Below are positions 24,925 through 33,325 of a DNA stretch of 35,720 bases, one piece after another (the first letter of the stretch is position 1; each line of letters opens with the position of its first letter). The translations under genes were made by a program, and so were the position numbers. The notes beneath the pieces are model-generated. The model ran no database searches, was not told where the DNA came from, and saw only the letters and a program-made list of their open reading frames with translations. This DNA is from Nocardia vinacea NBRC 16497 (GTDB lineage Bacteria > Actinomycetota > Actinomycetes > Mycobacteriales > Mycobacteriaceae): assembly GCF_000308835.1 (NCBI RefSeq), contig NZ_BAGN01000153.1:1-35720 (forward strand), read 5' to 3'.

Positions 24925-25176
24925 TCAGCGTCTCTTGCCGTGACTCATCAGAAGGCCGATTCCCCACCAGGTCACGCGTCCGGCGATCGCCACGTATAGG
25001 AAGATCGCGAAGTACACCAGGCTCGCGCCGTAGTCGGCAGCCCAGCCGGGCATCCGGTTCACCGTCGCGAATGCGGCGATGAGCAGGATCAGTCCGGTCG
25101 CGACCGCGAGCGGGGCGAGGGTGATGTTCAAATCGGTTGAATCGCCGGGATGCTCGTCGGCAAGGGATCGACGCAT
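24925..25176 (-). CDS. Small two-helix membrane protein
   Basis: An 83-residue protein of unknown family. It has two hydrophobic segments (ITLAPLAVATGLILLIAAFA and ASLVYFAIFLYVAIAG), a short Trp-rich end (RVTWWGIGLLMSHG) and basic C-terminal residues. ATG 25176 is chosen because GGAAAG precedes it; an ATG 10 codons upstream has no site. Its stop is only seven bases from the converging oxidoreductase stop. A strong hairpin lies in its 5' leader. Confidence 0.6.
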   Translation of the reverse strand: MRRSLADEHPGDSTDLNITLAPLAVATGLILLIAAFATVNRMPGWAADYGASLVYFAIFLYVAIAGRVTWWGIGLLMSHGKRR

Positions 25177-25230
25177 GATGGCTGGTCTCTTTCCGGGGCG
25201 GGACAAGTTCTCGGTGCGCAGGAGCCTTAT

Positions 25231-25261
25231 CGAGGGCCGCGGCGGTCTGCCGCGGCCCTCG
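25231..25261. terminator. Strong hairpin in the leader of the small membrane gene
   Basis: Perfect 13-base inverted repeat CGAGGGCCGCGGC, loop GGTCT, GCCGCGGCCCTCG. It lies 55 bases upstream of the start of the small membrane protein gene on the minus strand. No gene ends nearby, so it may be an attenuator or a terminator left from a lost gene. The remaining bases to 25480 are AT-richer (25330-25375) and probably hold the promoter of the DUF5988 gene. Confidence 0.6.
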
Positions 25262-25480
25262 ATTCGTACATCAGCAAGCGAACCGCAATCGTTACACCGC
25301 AGACATGGACAGCGGCGACCAGTTGCCCCGAATCCAGAAATACAATTGGCTAACTTTTAGCAACCATTGGTCGGTTGTATCGGACTCCGCCAGGCACGGC
25401 ATCGAAATTCCCCCCGGGACAACGCGGTCGTTCGGCCGCGTTTGTGGCGTGCATCACATCCGAGACCTACCATCCGAAGG

Positions 25481-25687
25481 ATGAGCAATGTTGTGAAGGC
25501 TGTCCTAGAAGGTGGGCCGAAAGACTTGCCCGCTCGCATCGTTCCGATCACACCGCCCGGCGTCGAGCTCAAAGTCGAATACCGCGGCGGATACGAGCAC
25601 TTCAAGGTCACCAATCGGGAGGCCGATACGCCCGAGGGGCGGCTGCGGGTCTACGAATGGTCCGATCGGACACGAATCGCGGAATAA
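25481..25687 (+). CDS. DUF5988 family small protein
   Basis: A 68-residue soluble protein. ITPPGVELKVEYRGGYEHF, then LRVYEWSDRTRIAE matches DUF5988, a small actinobacterial family of unknown function, often found next to secondary-metabolite genes in other organisms. The start ATG 25481 (MSNVVKAVLEGGPKDLP) fits the family N-terminus; AAGG directly before it is too near to be an ideal site. It is followed by its own terminator. Confidence 0.7.
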   Translation: MSNVVKAVLEGGPKDLPARIVPITPPGVELKVEYRGGYEHFKVTNREADTPEGRLRVYEWSDRTRIAE

Positions 25688-25713
25688 CCAGTACACGCCG
25701 GGTGCGGAACACA

Positions 25714-25749
25714 CTCGGGGCGGTCCGCATCGCTGCGGACCGCCCCGAG
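25714..25749. terminator. Terminator between DUF5988 and yebC genes
   Basis: Perfect 16-base stem, CTCGGGGCGGTCCGCA and TGCGGACCGCCCCGAG, with a TCGC loop. It lies between two converging stops (25687 and 25772) and can serve both. No T-run. Confidence 0.85.
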
Positions 25750-25771
25750 GCACCGGTCGATGATGGTTGCG

Positions 25772-26527
25772 TCAGTCCTGTTCCAACTGGGAGCCGACCT
25801 CGTCGGAGATGTCCACATTGGTGTAGACGTTCTGTACGTCGTCGCTGTCTTCGAGCGCGTCGACCAACTTGAAAACCTTGCGCGCGCCGTCGATGTCGAC
25901 GGCGACCGATACCGACGGCTGGAAGCCGGATTCGGCGGAGTCGTAATCGATTCCGGCGTCCTGCAGCGCCTTGCGCACCGGGATCAGATCCGACGGTTCG
26001 CTGATGACTTCGAAGGAATCACCGAGGTCGTTGACCTCTTCTGCGCCCGCGTCGAGCACGGCGAGCAGCACATCGTCCTCGGACAGCCCGTTCTTCTCCA
26101 GGGTCACGATGCCCTTGCGGTGGAACAGGTAGGAAACCGAACCCGGATCAGCCATATTGCCGCCATTGCGGGTCATCGCCACACGCACCTCGCCCGCGGC
26201 GCGGTTGCGGTTGTCGGTGAGGCATTCGATCAGCACCGCGACACCATTGGGGCCGTAGCCCTCGTACATGATGGTCTGCCAGTCGGCGCCGCCGGCCTCT
26301 TCACCGCCGCCGCGCTTGCGGGCACGCTCGATGTTGTCGTTCGGAACCGACGACTTCTTCGCCTTTTGGATGGCGTCGTACAGCGTCGGATTTCCCGCCG
26401 GGTCACTGCCACCCGTGCGGGCCGCCACCTCGATGTTCTTGATCAACTTGGCGAAGAGCTTGCCGCGCTTCGCGTCGATCCCCGCCTTCTTGTGCTTGGT
26501 GGTGGCCCATTTGGAGTGGCCGCTCAT
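25772..26527 (-). CDS. YebC/PmpR family protein
   Basis: A 251-residue cytoplasmic protein of the YebC/PmpR (TACO1) family, annotated as DNA-binding regulators and shown in some bacteria to help ribosomes at proline stretches. The hallmark start MSGHSKWATTKHKKAGIDAKRG is present, with NPTLYDAIQKAKKSSVPNDN, YEGYGPNGVAVLIE and GSVSYLFHRKGIV. GGAGGAAG precedes the ATG. The gene follows pdxT by 113 bases and is normally found between pdxT and ruvC in this order. Confidence 0.96.
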   Translation of the reverse strand: MSGHSKWATTKHKKAGIDAKRGKLFAKLIKNIEVAARTGGSDPAGNPTLYDAIQKAKKSSVPNDNIERARKRGGGEEAGGADWQTIMYEGYGPNGVAVLIECLTDNRNRAAGEVRVAMTRNGGNMADPGSVSYLFHRKGIVTLEKNGLSEDDVLLAVLDAGAEEVNDLGDSFEVISEPSDLIPVRKALQDAGIDYDSAESGFQPSVSVAVDIDGARKVFKLVDALEDSDDVQNVYTNVDISDEVGSQLEQD

Positions 26528-26640
26528 TCCCTACTTCCTCCAGTCGACAGCACGTCTGATCGTGCGCACGGTACCCGCACCGGCCGGGTAGACAACTCTC
26601 TCAGCCTACTCGTCCGGTTACGGCAAGTTCCTGAGGGCGA

Positions 26641-27291
26641 CTACTCGGCGGCGCGAACCAGATCGACGAACATCCGATGCACCCGCAAATCGCCGGTGAC
26701 CTCGGGATGGAACGACGTCGCGACCACCTTGCCCTGACGCACCGCGACAATGCGCCCGGCGGCGGGGCCACTGGGAACCGTGGCCAGCACCTCGACGCCC
26801 GCGCCGACCCGCTCCACCCACGGTGCCCGGATGAATACCGCGCGCACCGGGCCGTCGGTCAGGCCCGCGAAGTCCAGATCGGTCTCGAACGAGTCGACCT
26901 GACGGCCGAAGGCATTGCGTCGCACCGTCATATCGATACCGGACAGATGCTTGGCGTCAGGGCGCGTGTCGAGCACTTCGGACGCGAGCAGGATCATCCC
27001 GGCGCAGGATCCGAAGGCGGGCATACCTTCCCGCAGCCGCGCGCGCACCGGTTCGAGGAGTTCGAAGACCTCCAGCAGCTTGCTGATGGCGGTCGATTCG
27101 CCGCCGGGCAGCACCAGCGCATCCACCGCGGCGAGCTCGGACGCGCGGCGTACCAGCACCGGTTGCGCACCGCATTCCGCGAGTGCCGCGACATGTTCGC
27201 GCACATCACCCTGCAGGGCCAGGACACCGATGATGGGCCGGTCGGGACTGCGCTGCGCGCCCGTTGCGGGCGAGGCGACCGATGCGTTCAC
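26641..27291 (-). CDS. pdxT: Pyridoxal 5'-phosphate synthase glutaminase subunit PdxT
   Basis: Releases ammonia from glutamine for PdxS in the ribose-5-phosphate route to vitamin B6. The 216 residues show IIGVLALQGDVREH, LPGGESTAISKLL (63-73), the nucleophile in FGSCAGM (Cys96), RNAFGRQVDSFE, and the His/Glu pair in SFHPEVTG (His195, Glu197). ATG 27291 may be about 18 codons early compared with shorter family members, which begin near IIGVLALQ. The synthase gene pdxS is about 5 kb away rather than adjacent. Confidence 0.96.
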   Translation of the reverse strand: MNASVASPATGAQRSPDRPIIGVLALQGDVREHVAALAECGAQPVLVRRASELAAVDALVLPGGESTAISKLLEVFELLEPVRARLREGMPAFGSCAGMILLASEVLDTRPDAKHLSGIDMTVRRNAFGRQVDSFETDLDFAGLTDGPVRAVFIRAPWVERVGAGVEVLATVPSGPAAGRIVAVRQGKVVATSFHPEVTGDLRVHRMFVDLVRAAE

Positions 27292-27395
27292 GCCATGAGC
27301 TTACGAGGCGCGGCGCTGTGGCCCTGCTCACGGTGGCCGTCAACGTTGCGTCAAGACCGGGTTCATTCGCCCGAAAGCGGTCGACACTCACTGAT

Positions 27396-29201
27396 GTGAT
27401 TACCGTCTTGCCGCGCAGGGCGCCCGCGCCGCGTGCGGAAGCAAATACTGTCCCGAGGCGCCGGGGGTTGACCGTCTCGACCGGCTTGGCGGGACTTTCC
27501 CTCGATGCGATGGCATCGGTCGCCTACGGTCCGGAAGCGATCGTGCTGGTGTTGGCCACCGCCGGTGGCGCCGGACTCGGCATGACATTGCCCGTGACCA
27601 TCGCGATCGCCGCCCTGCTCGCCGTACTGGTGGCCTCCTACCGGCAGGTGATCGCGGCCTTCCCCGACGGCGGCGGCGCGTACGCAGTGGCCAAACGACA
27701 TCTCGGCCACCGCACCAGCCTGGTCGCCGCGGCCTCCTTGATCGTCGATTACATCCTCAATGTCGCGGTCTCGATCGCGGCCGGTGTCGCGGCCCTGACC
27801 TCGGCATTCCCGGCGCTGCACGGGTACACGGTGGGAATCTGCATCGCGATATCGGTCGGGGTCACCGCGCTCAATCTGCTCGGCATCCGTGAAAGCGCGC
27901 GCGCCTTCATGATTCCCACGATCGTCTTCGTCGCGGGTATCTTCGCCGTCATTATCGGCGGACTGATGCGCTCCGAACCGGCCGACATCACCACCGGGAC
28001 CGCAGCCGTCGGTGATATTCACACCGTCGGAGTCTTGCTGCTGCTCAAGGCATTCTCCAGCGGCTGCGCGGCACTGACCGGCGTCGAGGCGATCGCCAAT
28101 GCGGTGCCGAGCTTCGCTACGCCGAAGGTAAAACGCGCGCAGCGGGCGGAGGTGGCGCTCGGCGCACTACTCGGCATCATGTTGATCGGGCTCGCGGTGC
28201 TCATCCAGAAATTCTCGGTGCGGCCGATCGAGGGCGCGACAGTGCTGTCCCAACTCACCCAGGCGGCGCTCGGGCACGGAATCGGCTACTACGTTGTGCA
28301 ATTCGCGACCGTCACGCTGCTTGCCCTGGCCGCCAACACTTCCTATGGCGGGCTCCCGACGCTCACCCGAATCCTGGCAGACGACAACTGCCTACCGCAC
28401 CGGTTCGCGGTCGCCTCGCCACGTCGGGTGTACCGATACGGCGTACTCACCCTCGGCCTTACGGCGGGAGTGCTGTTGATCGCGGCACGCGGCAATATGA
28501 ACGCGCTCGTTCCGTTGTTCGCGATCGGCGTCTTCGTCGGCTTCACCATCGCCCAGACCGGTATGGTCCGGCACTGGTGGCAGACCAGGACCGCGGGCTG
28601 GTACTGGCGGATCGCACTCAACGGTTTCGGCGCACTACTCACCTGCATCGCCGCGATCGTCACCACCGCCATGAAATTCACCGACGGCGCGTGGCTCATC
28701 GTGCTGGTGCTGCCCGCGCTCGTGCTCGGCATGGAGCGGATCCGCGGCGCCTACACCAGAATCGGCGGCTGCCGCGGCAATGGCGCGATCCCGGACCAGC
28801 CCCAGGCCACCGGCACCGCGATCGTGGTGCCGATCTCCGAGGTCTCCGAACTCAGCCGCGAGGCGCTCTCGGCCGCCATGTCCATCGGCAAAGACATTGT
28901 CGCCGTGCATGTTTGCCTGCCGGGGGAATCGGTCAAGGCGTTCACCAAGGCCTGGGAGGCGTGGCATCCCGAGGTCCGGCTGGTCCTGCTCGAGGACAGC
29001 GATGCCACCGTCGGCGGACCCGTCGCCCGCTATGTCCGTGAAAATTTCGCCGGACGACGCAAGGTCGTCGTCATCGCAGAGATCGATCCGCCGGGCGGCT
29101 GGGACCGGGTGCTGCCCAGCCACCGCAGCGACGAACTCGAGCGCGAACTCCGTCGGATGGCCGACACGGTGGTCTGCCACCTGCGCGTGCAGGTGGTCTG
29201 A
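27396..29201 (+). CDS. APC superfamily permease with USP-like C-terminal domain
   Basis: About 600 residues with some 12 membrane helices. LSLDAMASVAYGPEAIVLVL near the start, FPDGGGAYAVAKRHLG and GCAALTGVEAIANAVPSF are typical of an APC subgroup that includes the KimA potassium importer of Bacillus. The C-terminal 130 residues are soluble (AIVVPISEVSELSREAL, KDIVAVHVCLP, RRKVVVIAEI), like the universal-stress-type domain of KimA. Potassium as substrate is inference. I chose GTG 27396 (VITVLPRR); the frame is open to an ATG at 27264, but that would overlap the start of pdxT, which is divergent. No c-di-AMP riboswitch is seen upstream. Confidence 0.82.
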   Translation: MITVLPRRAPAPRAEANTVPRRRGLTVSTGLAGLSLDAMASVAYGPEAIVLVLATAGGAGLGMTLPVTIAIAALLAVLVASYRQVIAAFPDGGGAYAVAKRHLGHRTSLVAAASLIVDYILNVAVSIAAGVAALTSAFPALHGYTVGICIAISVGVTALNLLGIRESARAFMIPTIVFVAGIFAVIIGGLMRSEPADITTGTAAVGDIHTVGVLLLLKAFSSGCAALTGVEAIANAVPSFATPKVKRAQRAEVALGALLGIMLIGLAVLIQKFSVRPIEGATVLSQLTQAALGHGIGYYVVQFATVTLLALAANTSYGGLPTLTRILADDNCLPHRFAVASPRRVYRYGVLTLGLTAGVLLIAARGNMNALVPLFAIGVFVGFTIAQTGMVRHWWQTRTAGWYWRIALNGFGALLTCIAAIVTTAMKFTDGAWLIVLVLPALVLGMERIRGAYTRIGGCRGNGAIPDQPQATGTAIVVPISEVSELSREALSAAMSIGKDIVAVHVCLPGESVKAFTKAWEAWHPEVRLVLLEDSDATVGGPVARYVRENFAGRRKVVVIAEIDPPGGWDRVLPSHRSDELERELRRMADTVVCHLRVQVV

Positions 29202-29224
29202 GCCCGACGCGGCTGATCCGGCCG

Positions 29225-29257
29225 CGGTGGTGTGGGTCGGCCACACCCACGCCACCG
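29225..29257. terminator. Bidirectional terminator after permease gene
   Basis: Stem of 13 base pairs with one G-U pair (GGTGGTGTGGGT at 29226-29237 with ACCCACGCCACC at 29245-29256), seven-base loop. It lies between the permease stop (29201) and the converging small gene stop (29271). Confidence 0.7.
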
Positions 29258-29270
29258 TGGTCGATCCGGG

Positions 29271-29507
29271 TCAGCTGGTGAATTTGCAGCTCTGGTAACC
29301 GGAGCTCACATAGGTGCTGGTGCCCGGGTCGAGGTAGATCGAATCCCCTTGGCCGTCCGTCCGGGCGTACAGCCAGACCGTTGCATTCGTCTGGTTGTCC
29401 GCCGCTCCCCGGCCGATGGCTATGTTGTAGGTCCGGTACTCGTCCGGATTATCGATCCGATCCGAATAGCCCGATCCGTTCTGGTAGGAAAAGCTCCCGA
29501 CAGCCAC
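29271..29507 (-). CDS. Small protein of unknown function
   Basis: A 78-residue protein that I cannot assign. It has a Tyr/Asn/Gly-rich beta-type composition (VGSFSYQNGSGYSD, ATVWLYARTDGQGDSIYLDP, YVSSGYQSCKF) and a single Cys near the end. No signal peptide is visible. GTG 29507 is preferred because GGAGG stands about eight bases before it. The frame continues upstream to 29618 with an unlikely, Arg-rich sequence. It might be a fragment of a longer exported protein. The 139 bases upstream to tesB hold no gene. Confidence 0.5.
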   Translation of the reverse strand: MAVGSFSYQNGSGYSDRIDNPDEYRTYNIAIGRGAADNQTNATVWLYARTDGQGDSIYLDPGTSTYVSSGYQSCKFTS

Positions 29508-29646
29508 ATTCCTGCCTCCATTCTTGACGCATTGAAACCGTCGTTCCTGGTCGGCGACTTCTTTGCGCGGCAGTCTACGAGCAGCCCGGATAAATACAGA
29601 CCGTTCGGCATTTCCCAATACTGGGAATAGGGCGCGTACGGGGCGC

Positions 29647-30468
29647 TCACTCCCCGCGCAATGTGCGAATCAAGCCTTCCTGCACAACCGCTGCCACCAA
29701 CTCACCCTTGCGGTTGAAAATCTTGCCGCCGGTCAACGCCCGGCCGAAACCCGCGGACGGGGACGACTGGTCGTAGAGCAGCCACTCGTCGGCACGGAAC
29801 GGGCGCAGGAACCACATGGCGTGATCGAGCGAGGCGTTCTGCGTCGGTTCATCGGGATGGGTGACCTTCGAGGAACCGAGCAGGGTCATATCGCTCATGT
29901 AGGCGAGGGTGCAGACGTGCACGACCGGATCGTCGGGCAGCGGATGCCGGTAGCGGAACCACACCTGCTGCGGGGAGACGACGCCGTCGCGGCGGGTCAC
30001 CACATCCTGCGGAACGGTGCGAATATCCCAGTGCTCCCATTCGCGCATGGCCCACAGCCGCTCGGGGCTCATCGTCGTGCTCGCGTCGGGCAGGTCATCC
30101 GGCCCCTGCACCGACGGCATCTCGTCCTGATGTTCCGGACCCGCGTCACCGACGTGGAACGACGCCGACATGGTGAAGATCGCGGCGCCGTCCTGTACGC
30201 CGGTGACCCGGCGGGTGCAGAAGGACCGGCCGTCACGGATCCGCTCGACGAGGTACACGGTCCGCTCTTCCGGATTTCCGGGCCGCAGGAAGTACCCGTG
30301 CAGCGAATGCACCTGGAACCGCGGCTCCACCGTCCGCACCGCCGCCACCAGCGCCTGGCCGGCAACCTGTCCGCCGAATGTGCGTACGAGCTGGGTCTTG
30401 GTGGACGCGCCACGGAAGATGTCCCGCTCGAGCCGCTCGATCTCCAGCGCCTCTTCGATTGTCGCCAT
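29647..30468 (-). CDS. tesB: Acyl-CoA thioesterase II
   Basis: Double hot-dog enzyme that hydrolyses acyl-CoA to free acid and CoA. The 273 residues show FGGQVAGQALVAAVRTV, VHSLHGYFLRPGNPEE and RSFCTRRVTGVQDGAAIFTM in the first half. The catalytic set of the second half is SLDHAMWF (Asp), YDQSSPSA (Ser/Thr position) and VVQEGLIR (Gln). ATG 30468 (MATIEEALEIERLERDIFRG) fits family N-termini; an in-frame start 20 codons upstream is less likely. In relatives tesB2 lies between pdxS and pdxT, as here in relative order. Confidence 0.95.
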   Translation of the reverse strand: MATIEEALEIERLERDIFRGASTKTQLVRTFGGQVAGQALVAAVRTVEPRFQVHSLHGYFLRPGNPEERTVYLVERIRDGRSFCTRRVTGVQDGAAIFTMSASFHVGDAGPEHQDEMPSVQGPDDLPDASTTMSPERLWAMREWEHWDIRTVPQDVVTRRDGVVSPQQVWFRYRHPLPDDPVVHVCTLAYMSDMTLLGSSKVTHPDEPTQNASLDHAMWFLRPFRADEWLLYDQSSPSAGFGRALTGGKIFNRKGELVAAVVQEGLIRTLRGE

Positions 30469-30578
30469 GGGGCCGAGATTATCCCGAGCGCCGACGCGAC
30501 CTGTCGGTGACCTCTTGGCAATGGCCACGTCCGCCGCCCAGAACGGCCTTCGACAGCGCGATTTGATGGAATGGATCG

Positions 30579-31199
30579 GTGCCGCATTTCGATCCGATCA
30601 CCCGGGACGGACTCGTCGAACTCATCACCAACCGCATCCTCGAGCTCGACGGGCAGACGCTGATCGCCATAGACGGAGCCGACGCGGCCGAACCCGTGGC
30701 GATCGCGGACCGCATCGCCACCGCATTGCGCGACATCGGCCGCGCCGCCGAAGTCGTCTCGCTGCACGACTACATCCGCCCCGCCTCACTCCGCATGGAA
30801 TTCGGCCGCACCGACGAATTCTCTTACCGCACCGCCTGGTTCGACTACGCCGCACTCGACCGCGAAGTCATCCGGGCGCTGCGCCACGACGGAAGCTGGC
30901 TCTCCGCGCTCTGGGACGAGGACCGCGACCGCTCGGCCCGCTCCCCCATCCGCACCGCCGCCCCGGGCACTGTCTTGCTCGTCGCCGGTCCCATGCTTTT
31001 GGGCCGCGGCCTCGACTTCGATCTGATCGTCCACCTCGACATGTCCGAACCCGCACTCCACCGCCGCACCCCACCCGACGACCGGTGGACCATCCCCGCC
31101 CTCCTCCGCCACGACCGCGACAACCCCAGCACCCCAACCTTTTTCATTCGCTGGGACCACCCCGATCGTCCGGCGCTCCGAATAGACGACATCGAATAG
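30579..31199 (+). CDS. Uridine-kinase-like protein with degenerate P-loop
   Basis: A 206-residue protein with the overall fold pattern of nucleoside kinases: an N-terminal helix, then LIAIDGADAAEPVAIADRIA, a lid-like FSYRTAWFDYAALDREVIRAL, VLLVAGPMLLGRGLDFDLIVHLDM. The P-loop should read GxxxxGK(S/T); here G33-ADAA-E38-P39-V40 replaces Gly, Lys and Ser/Thr. It probably cannot bind ATP in the usual way, though relatives with similar changes occur in actinomycetes and are labelled uridine kinases. The start is GTG 30579; the ATG at 30571 is out of frame. It is divergent from tesB (110 bases). Confidence 0.75.
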   Translation: MPHFDPITRDGLVELITNRILELDGQTLIAIDGADAAEPVAIADRIATALRDIGRAAEVVSLHDYIRPASLRMEFGRTDEFSYRTAWFDYAALDREVIRALRHDGSWLSALWDEDRDRSARSPIRTAAPGTVLLVAGPMLLGRGLDFDLIVHLDMSEPALHRRTPPDDRWTIPALLRHDRDNPSTPTFFIRWDHPDRPALRIDDIE

Positions 31200-31447
31200 A
31201 CCACACCGCCCGCCGATAGTCGTACCCACCCGAGAACACTGGCCGCCCCTCCCCCTCCTTGCAGTTTTGTTGGGAGACAGACATTTCCGGATTTCGAGCA
31301 CGGCGTGAATTACATACTTAAATGCGCATATCTTCGTATCAGCATGCCTTCGCTGGAGCACAAGCCTCCTTTTCGCGATCCGCAACGAGAGCCAGCAGGC
31401 GGATGCGAATCCCTGGAAAGCGCACGACTCTTCGCGATGAGACGCTG
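31200..31447. other. Intergenic stretch with AT-rich island
   Basis: About 250 bases with no convincing gene on either strand. Positions 31283-31345 are clearly AT-richer than the rest (TACATACTTAAATGCGCATA), including the palindrome ATGCGCAT. No gene start follows closely on either strand, so a promoter for an unseen RNA or a decayed element is possible. Confidence 0.4.
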
Positions 31448-31478
31448 CGAGGCGGCGAGCAAGATGCTCGCCGCCTCG
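31448..31478 (-). terminator. Terminator of MTB12-like lipoprotein gene
   Basis: Perfect 14-base stem CGAGGCGGCGAGCA / TGCTCGCCGCCTCG with an AGA loop, 46 bases past the lipoprotein stop. It could also end transcription from the uridine-kinase-like gene on the other strand. Confidence 0.75.
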
Positions 31479-31524
31479 AATCACCCACTCCCCCGGCCGA
31501 ACCCACTGCGGCCGGGATCAGGGA

Positions 31525-32037
31525 TCAGCCGCAGGCCGTCGACTGCTGACCGAGGTTACTCAACATGGTGCAGGCCCAGCTCTTTTCGACTTTCCACTTG
31601 CCGTCCTCGGCAACGAAGGGCACGTCGACGATGTTCTCCTGGCCGTTGACGGTGAACTTCGCCTTGGCATTGAGCGCGTCACCGAAGGCATTCACCTCGG
31701 TGACCTCGGCCTTGGCGCCCGCCTGCTGGAAGGCCTGCGCCAGGCGGTTGGGCAGTTCCGGATCGGCCTGCGCACCCTGCACCAGATCCAACTTCTCCGA
31801 ACTCGGCACCGACGGGTCCAGCGCGCGGAGCAATTGGGCGTTGAGGTCGGCGACGCTCGGGGTCGGCGGGAGGTTCGCATTCGACTTCGTGACGCTGGTC
31901 GAGGTCTTGGTCGGCGTGGTCGCGGTCTTCGAGTCGTCGCCGCCACATGCCGACAGGCTGAGGGCGGCCACGGCGGCCAGACCCGCGATCGCGACACGTC
32001 CGGTCTTACGAAGCTTCAACTGATCATCCTTTGCCAT
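31525..32037 (-). CDS. MTB12-like secreted lipoprotein
   Basis: A 170-residue lipoprotein. The signal (GRVAIAGLAAVAALSLSA) ends in lipobox SAC with Cys31, followed by a Thr/Ser/Lys-rich linker and a domain with PTPSVADLNAQLLRALDP, EKLDLVQGAQADPELPNRLA and VPFVAEDGKWKVEKSWAC. This matches the C-terminal domain of the low-molecular-weight antigen MTB12 (CFP-2) family, which is cell-wall associated and of unknown function. Two Cys near the end (WACTML, STACG) may form a disulfide. ATG 32037 (MAKDDQLKLRKTG) was chosen over 32100, as the extra 21 residues are Arg/Gly-rich and precede the signal. Confidence 0.82.
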   Translation of the reverse strand: MAKDDQLKLRKTGRVAIAGLAAVAALSLSACGGDDSKTATTPTKTSTSVTKSNANLPPTPSVADLNAQLLRALDPSVPSSEKLDLVQGAQADPELPNRLAQAFQQAGAKAEVTEVNAFGDALNAKAKFTVNGQENIVDVPFVAEDGKWKVEKSWACTMLSNLGQQSTACG

Positions 32038-32191
32038 TCGGACAGGTCCGTGACCCCGACGGGTGCCGCGCCAATTGCCCGCGCGGCCGCCGACGTGCAC
32101 CGAATTCCGAAGCTAGCCACCAACTCTGTGGCGGGCATAAGACAACTGTGAGGGCCGCGACAGCTTCTCCCTCATCACCCAGGACGAGCAA

Positions 32192-32233
32192 CGCCCGCAG
32201 CAGTGGATCAAGCGATCCCCGGTGCCGCGGGCG
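32192..32233 (-). terminator. Terminator of pdxS
   Basis: Three-part stem, CGCCCGC/GCGGGCG outside, GCA/TGC, then GGATC/GATCC around an AAGC loop. It starts 22 bases after the pdxS stop. Confidence 0.7.
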
Positions 32234-32254
32234 TCGATTCGATTCAGCGGTAGA

Positions 32255-33157
32255 TCACCAACCGCGCTCGGCCAGCCGGTGATCGACCGGCAGCTCCTCG
32301 ACATTGATGCCGACCATGGCCTCGCCCAGACCGCGCGAAACCTTGGCGAGCACATCCGGGTCGTCGTAGAACGTAGTCGCCTTGACGATGGCGGCGGCGC
32401 GTTCGGCCGGATTGCCGGACTTGAAGATGCCCGAACCGACGAACACACCCTCGGCGCCGAGCTGCATCATCATCGCGGCGTCGGCGGGGGTGGCGATACC
32501 GCCCGCGGTGAACAGCACGACCGGCAGCTTGCCGGTCTGCGCGACCTCGCGCACCAGCTCGTACGGCGCCTGCAACTCCTTGGCGGCGACGAACAGCTCG
32601 TCCTCGGGCAGCGACGACAGCTTGCGAATCTCGGCGCGAATCTTGCGCATGTGGGTAGTGGCATTGGAGACGTCGCCGGTACCCGCCTCACCCTTCGAGC
32701 GAATCATGGCCGCGCCCTCGGTGATCCGGCGCAGCGCCTCGCCCAGATTGGTGGCACCGCACACGAACGGAACGGTGAAGTTCCACTTGTCGATGTGGTT
32801 GGCGTAGTCGGCGGGGGTCAGCACCTCGGATTCGTCGATGTAGTCGACGCCGAGGCTCTGCAGGATCTGCGCCTCCACGAAGTGGCCGATACGCGCCTTG
32901 GCCATGACCGGAATCGAGACGGCGGAGATGATGCCGTCGATCATGTCCGGATCGCTCATCCGGGAAACGCCGCCCTGTGCGCGGATATCGGCCGGAACAC
33001 GCTCCAGGGCCATCACCGCGACCGCGCCGGCGTCCTCAGCGATCTTCGCCTGCTCGGGGGTGACGACATCCATGATCACCCCGCCCTTGAGCATCTCGGC
33101 CATCCCGCGCTTCACACGGGCGGTGCCGATGGTGTTGGTGGTCTCGGGCGTGGTCAC
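32255..33157 (-). CDS. pdxS: Pyridoxal 5'-phosphate synthase subunit PdxS
   Basis: Builds PLP from ribose 5-phosphate, glyceraldehyde 3-phosphate and ammonia supplied by PdxT; forms a 12-mer barrel ring. The 300 residues carry Asp30 (VIMDVV), the two active-site lysines Lys87 (VMAKARIGH) and Lys155 (MIRSKGEAGTGDV), and the phosphate-binding glycines in GTGDV and FTAGGIATPADAA. GTG 33157 is chosen because AGGAG lies six bases before it; ATG 33175 is the alternative and would place that site inside the coding region. Confidence 0.97.
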   Translation of the reverse strand: MTTPETTNTIGTARVKRGMAEMLKGGVIMDVVTPEQAKIAEDAGAVAVMALERVPADIRAQGGVSRMSDPDMIDGIISAVSIPVMAKARIGHFVEAQILQSLGVDYIDESEVLTPADYANHIDKWNFTVPFVCGATNLGEALRRITEGAAMIRSKGEAGTGDVSNATTHMRKIRAEIRKLSSLPEDELFVAAKELQAPYELVREVAQTGKLPVVLFTAGGIATPADAAMMMQLGAEGVFVGSGIFKSGNPAERAAAIVKATTFYDDPDVLAKVSRGLGEAMVGINVEELPVDHRLAERGW

Positions 33158-33325
33158 GGCAAACTCCTGAGTCATGTGCGCCAATCGGGTCGCTTGGAAC
33201 TAACGCCACCGATTCTAGGCGGGCCGATCAGGCCACTTGATAGCCAGTTGGGCACCACTGGCCTTGCCCCGACCAGCGGGTCCGCGTCCGGTCCGCAACC
33301 ACTGGACCGGTCGCGAGGCGGATCC

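Noticed and set aside
27292..27395. c-di-AMP (ydaO) riboswitch before the KimA-like permease
   Set aside because: The gap is too short and I see none of the long conserved stem structure.
29508..29618. N-terminal extension of the 78-residue small protein
   Set aside because: The added 37 residues are Arg/Glu-rich with no signal peptide, while GGAGG directly before GTG 29507 marks a better start.
31305..31649. Plus-strand ORF of 114 codons in the 31200-31524 gap
   Set aside because: It runs through the terminator stem and into the antisense of the MTB12-like gene, without a ribosome site or any family likeness.
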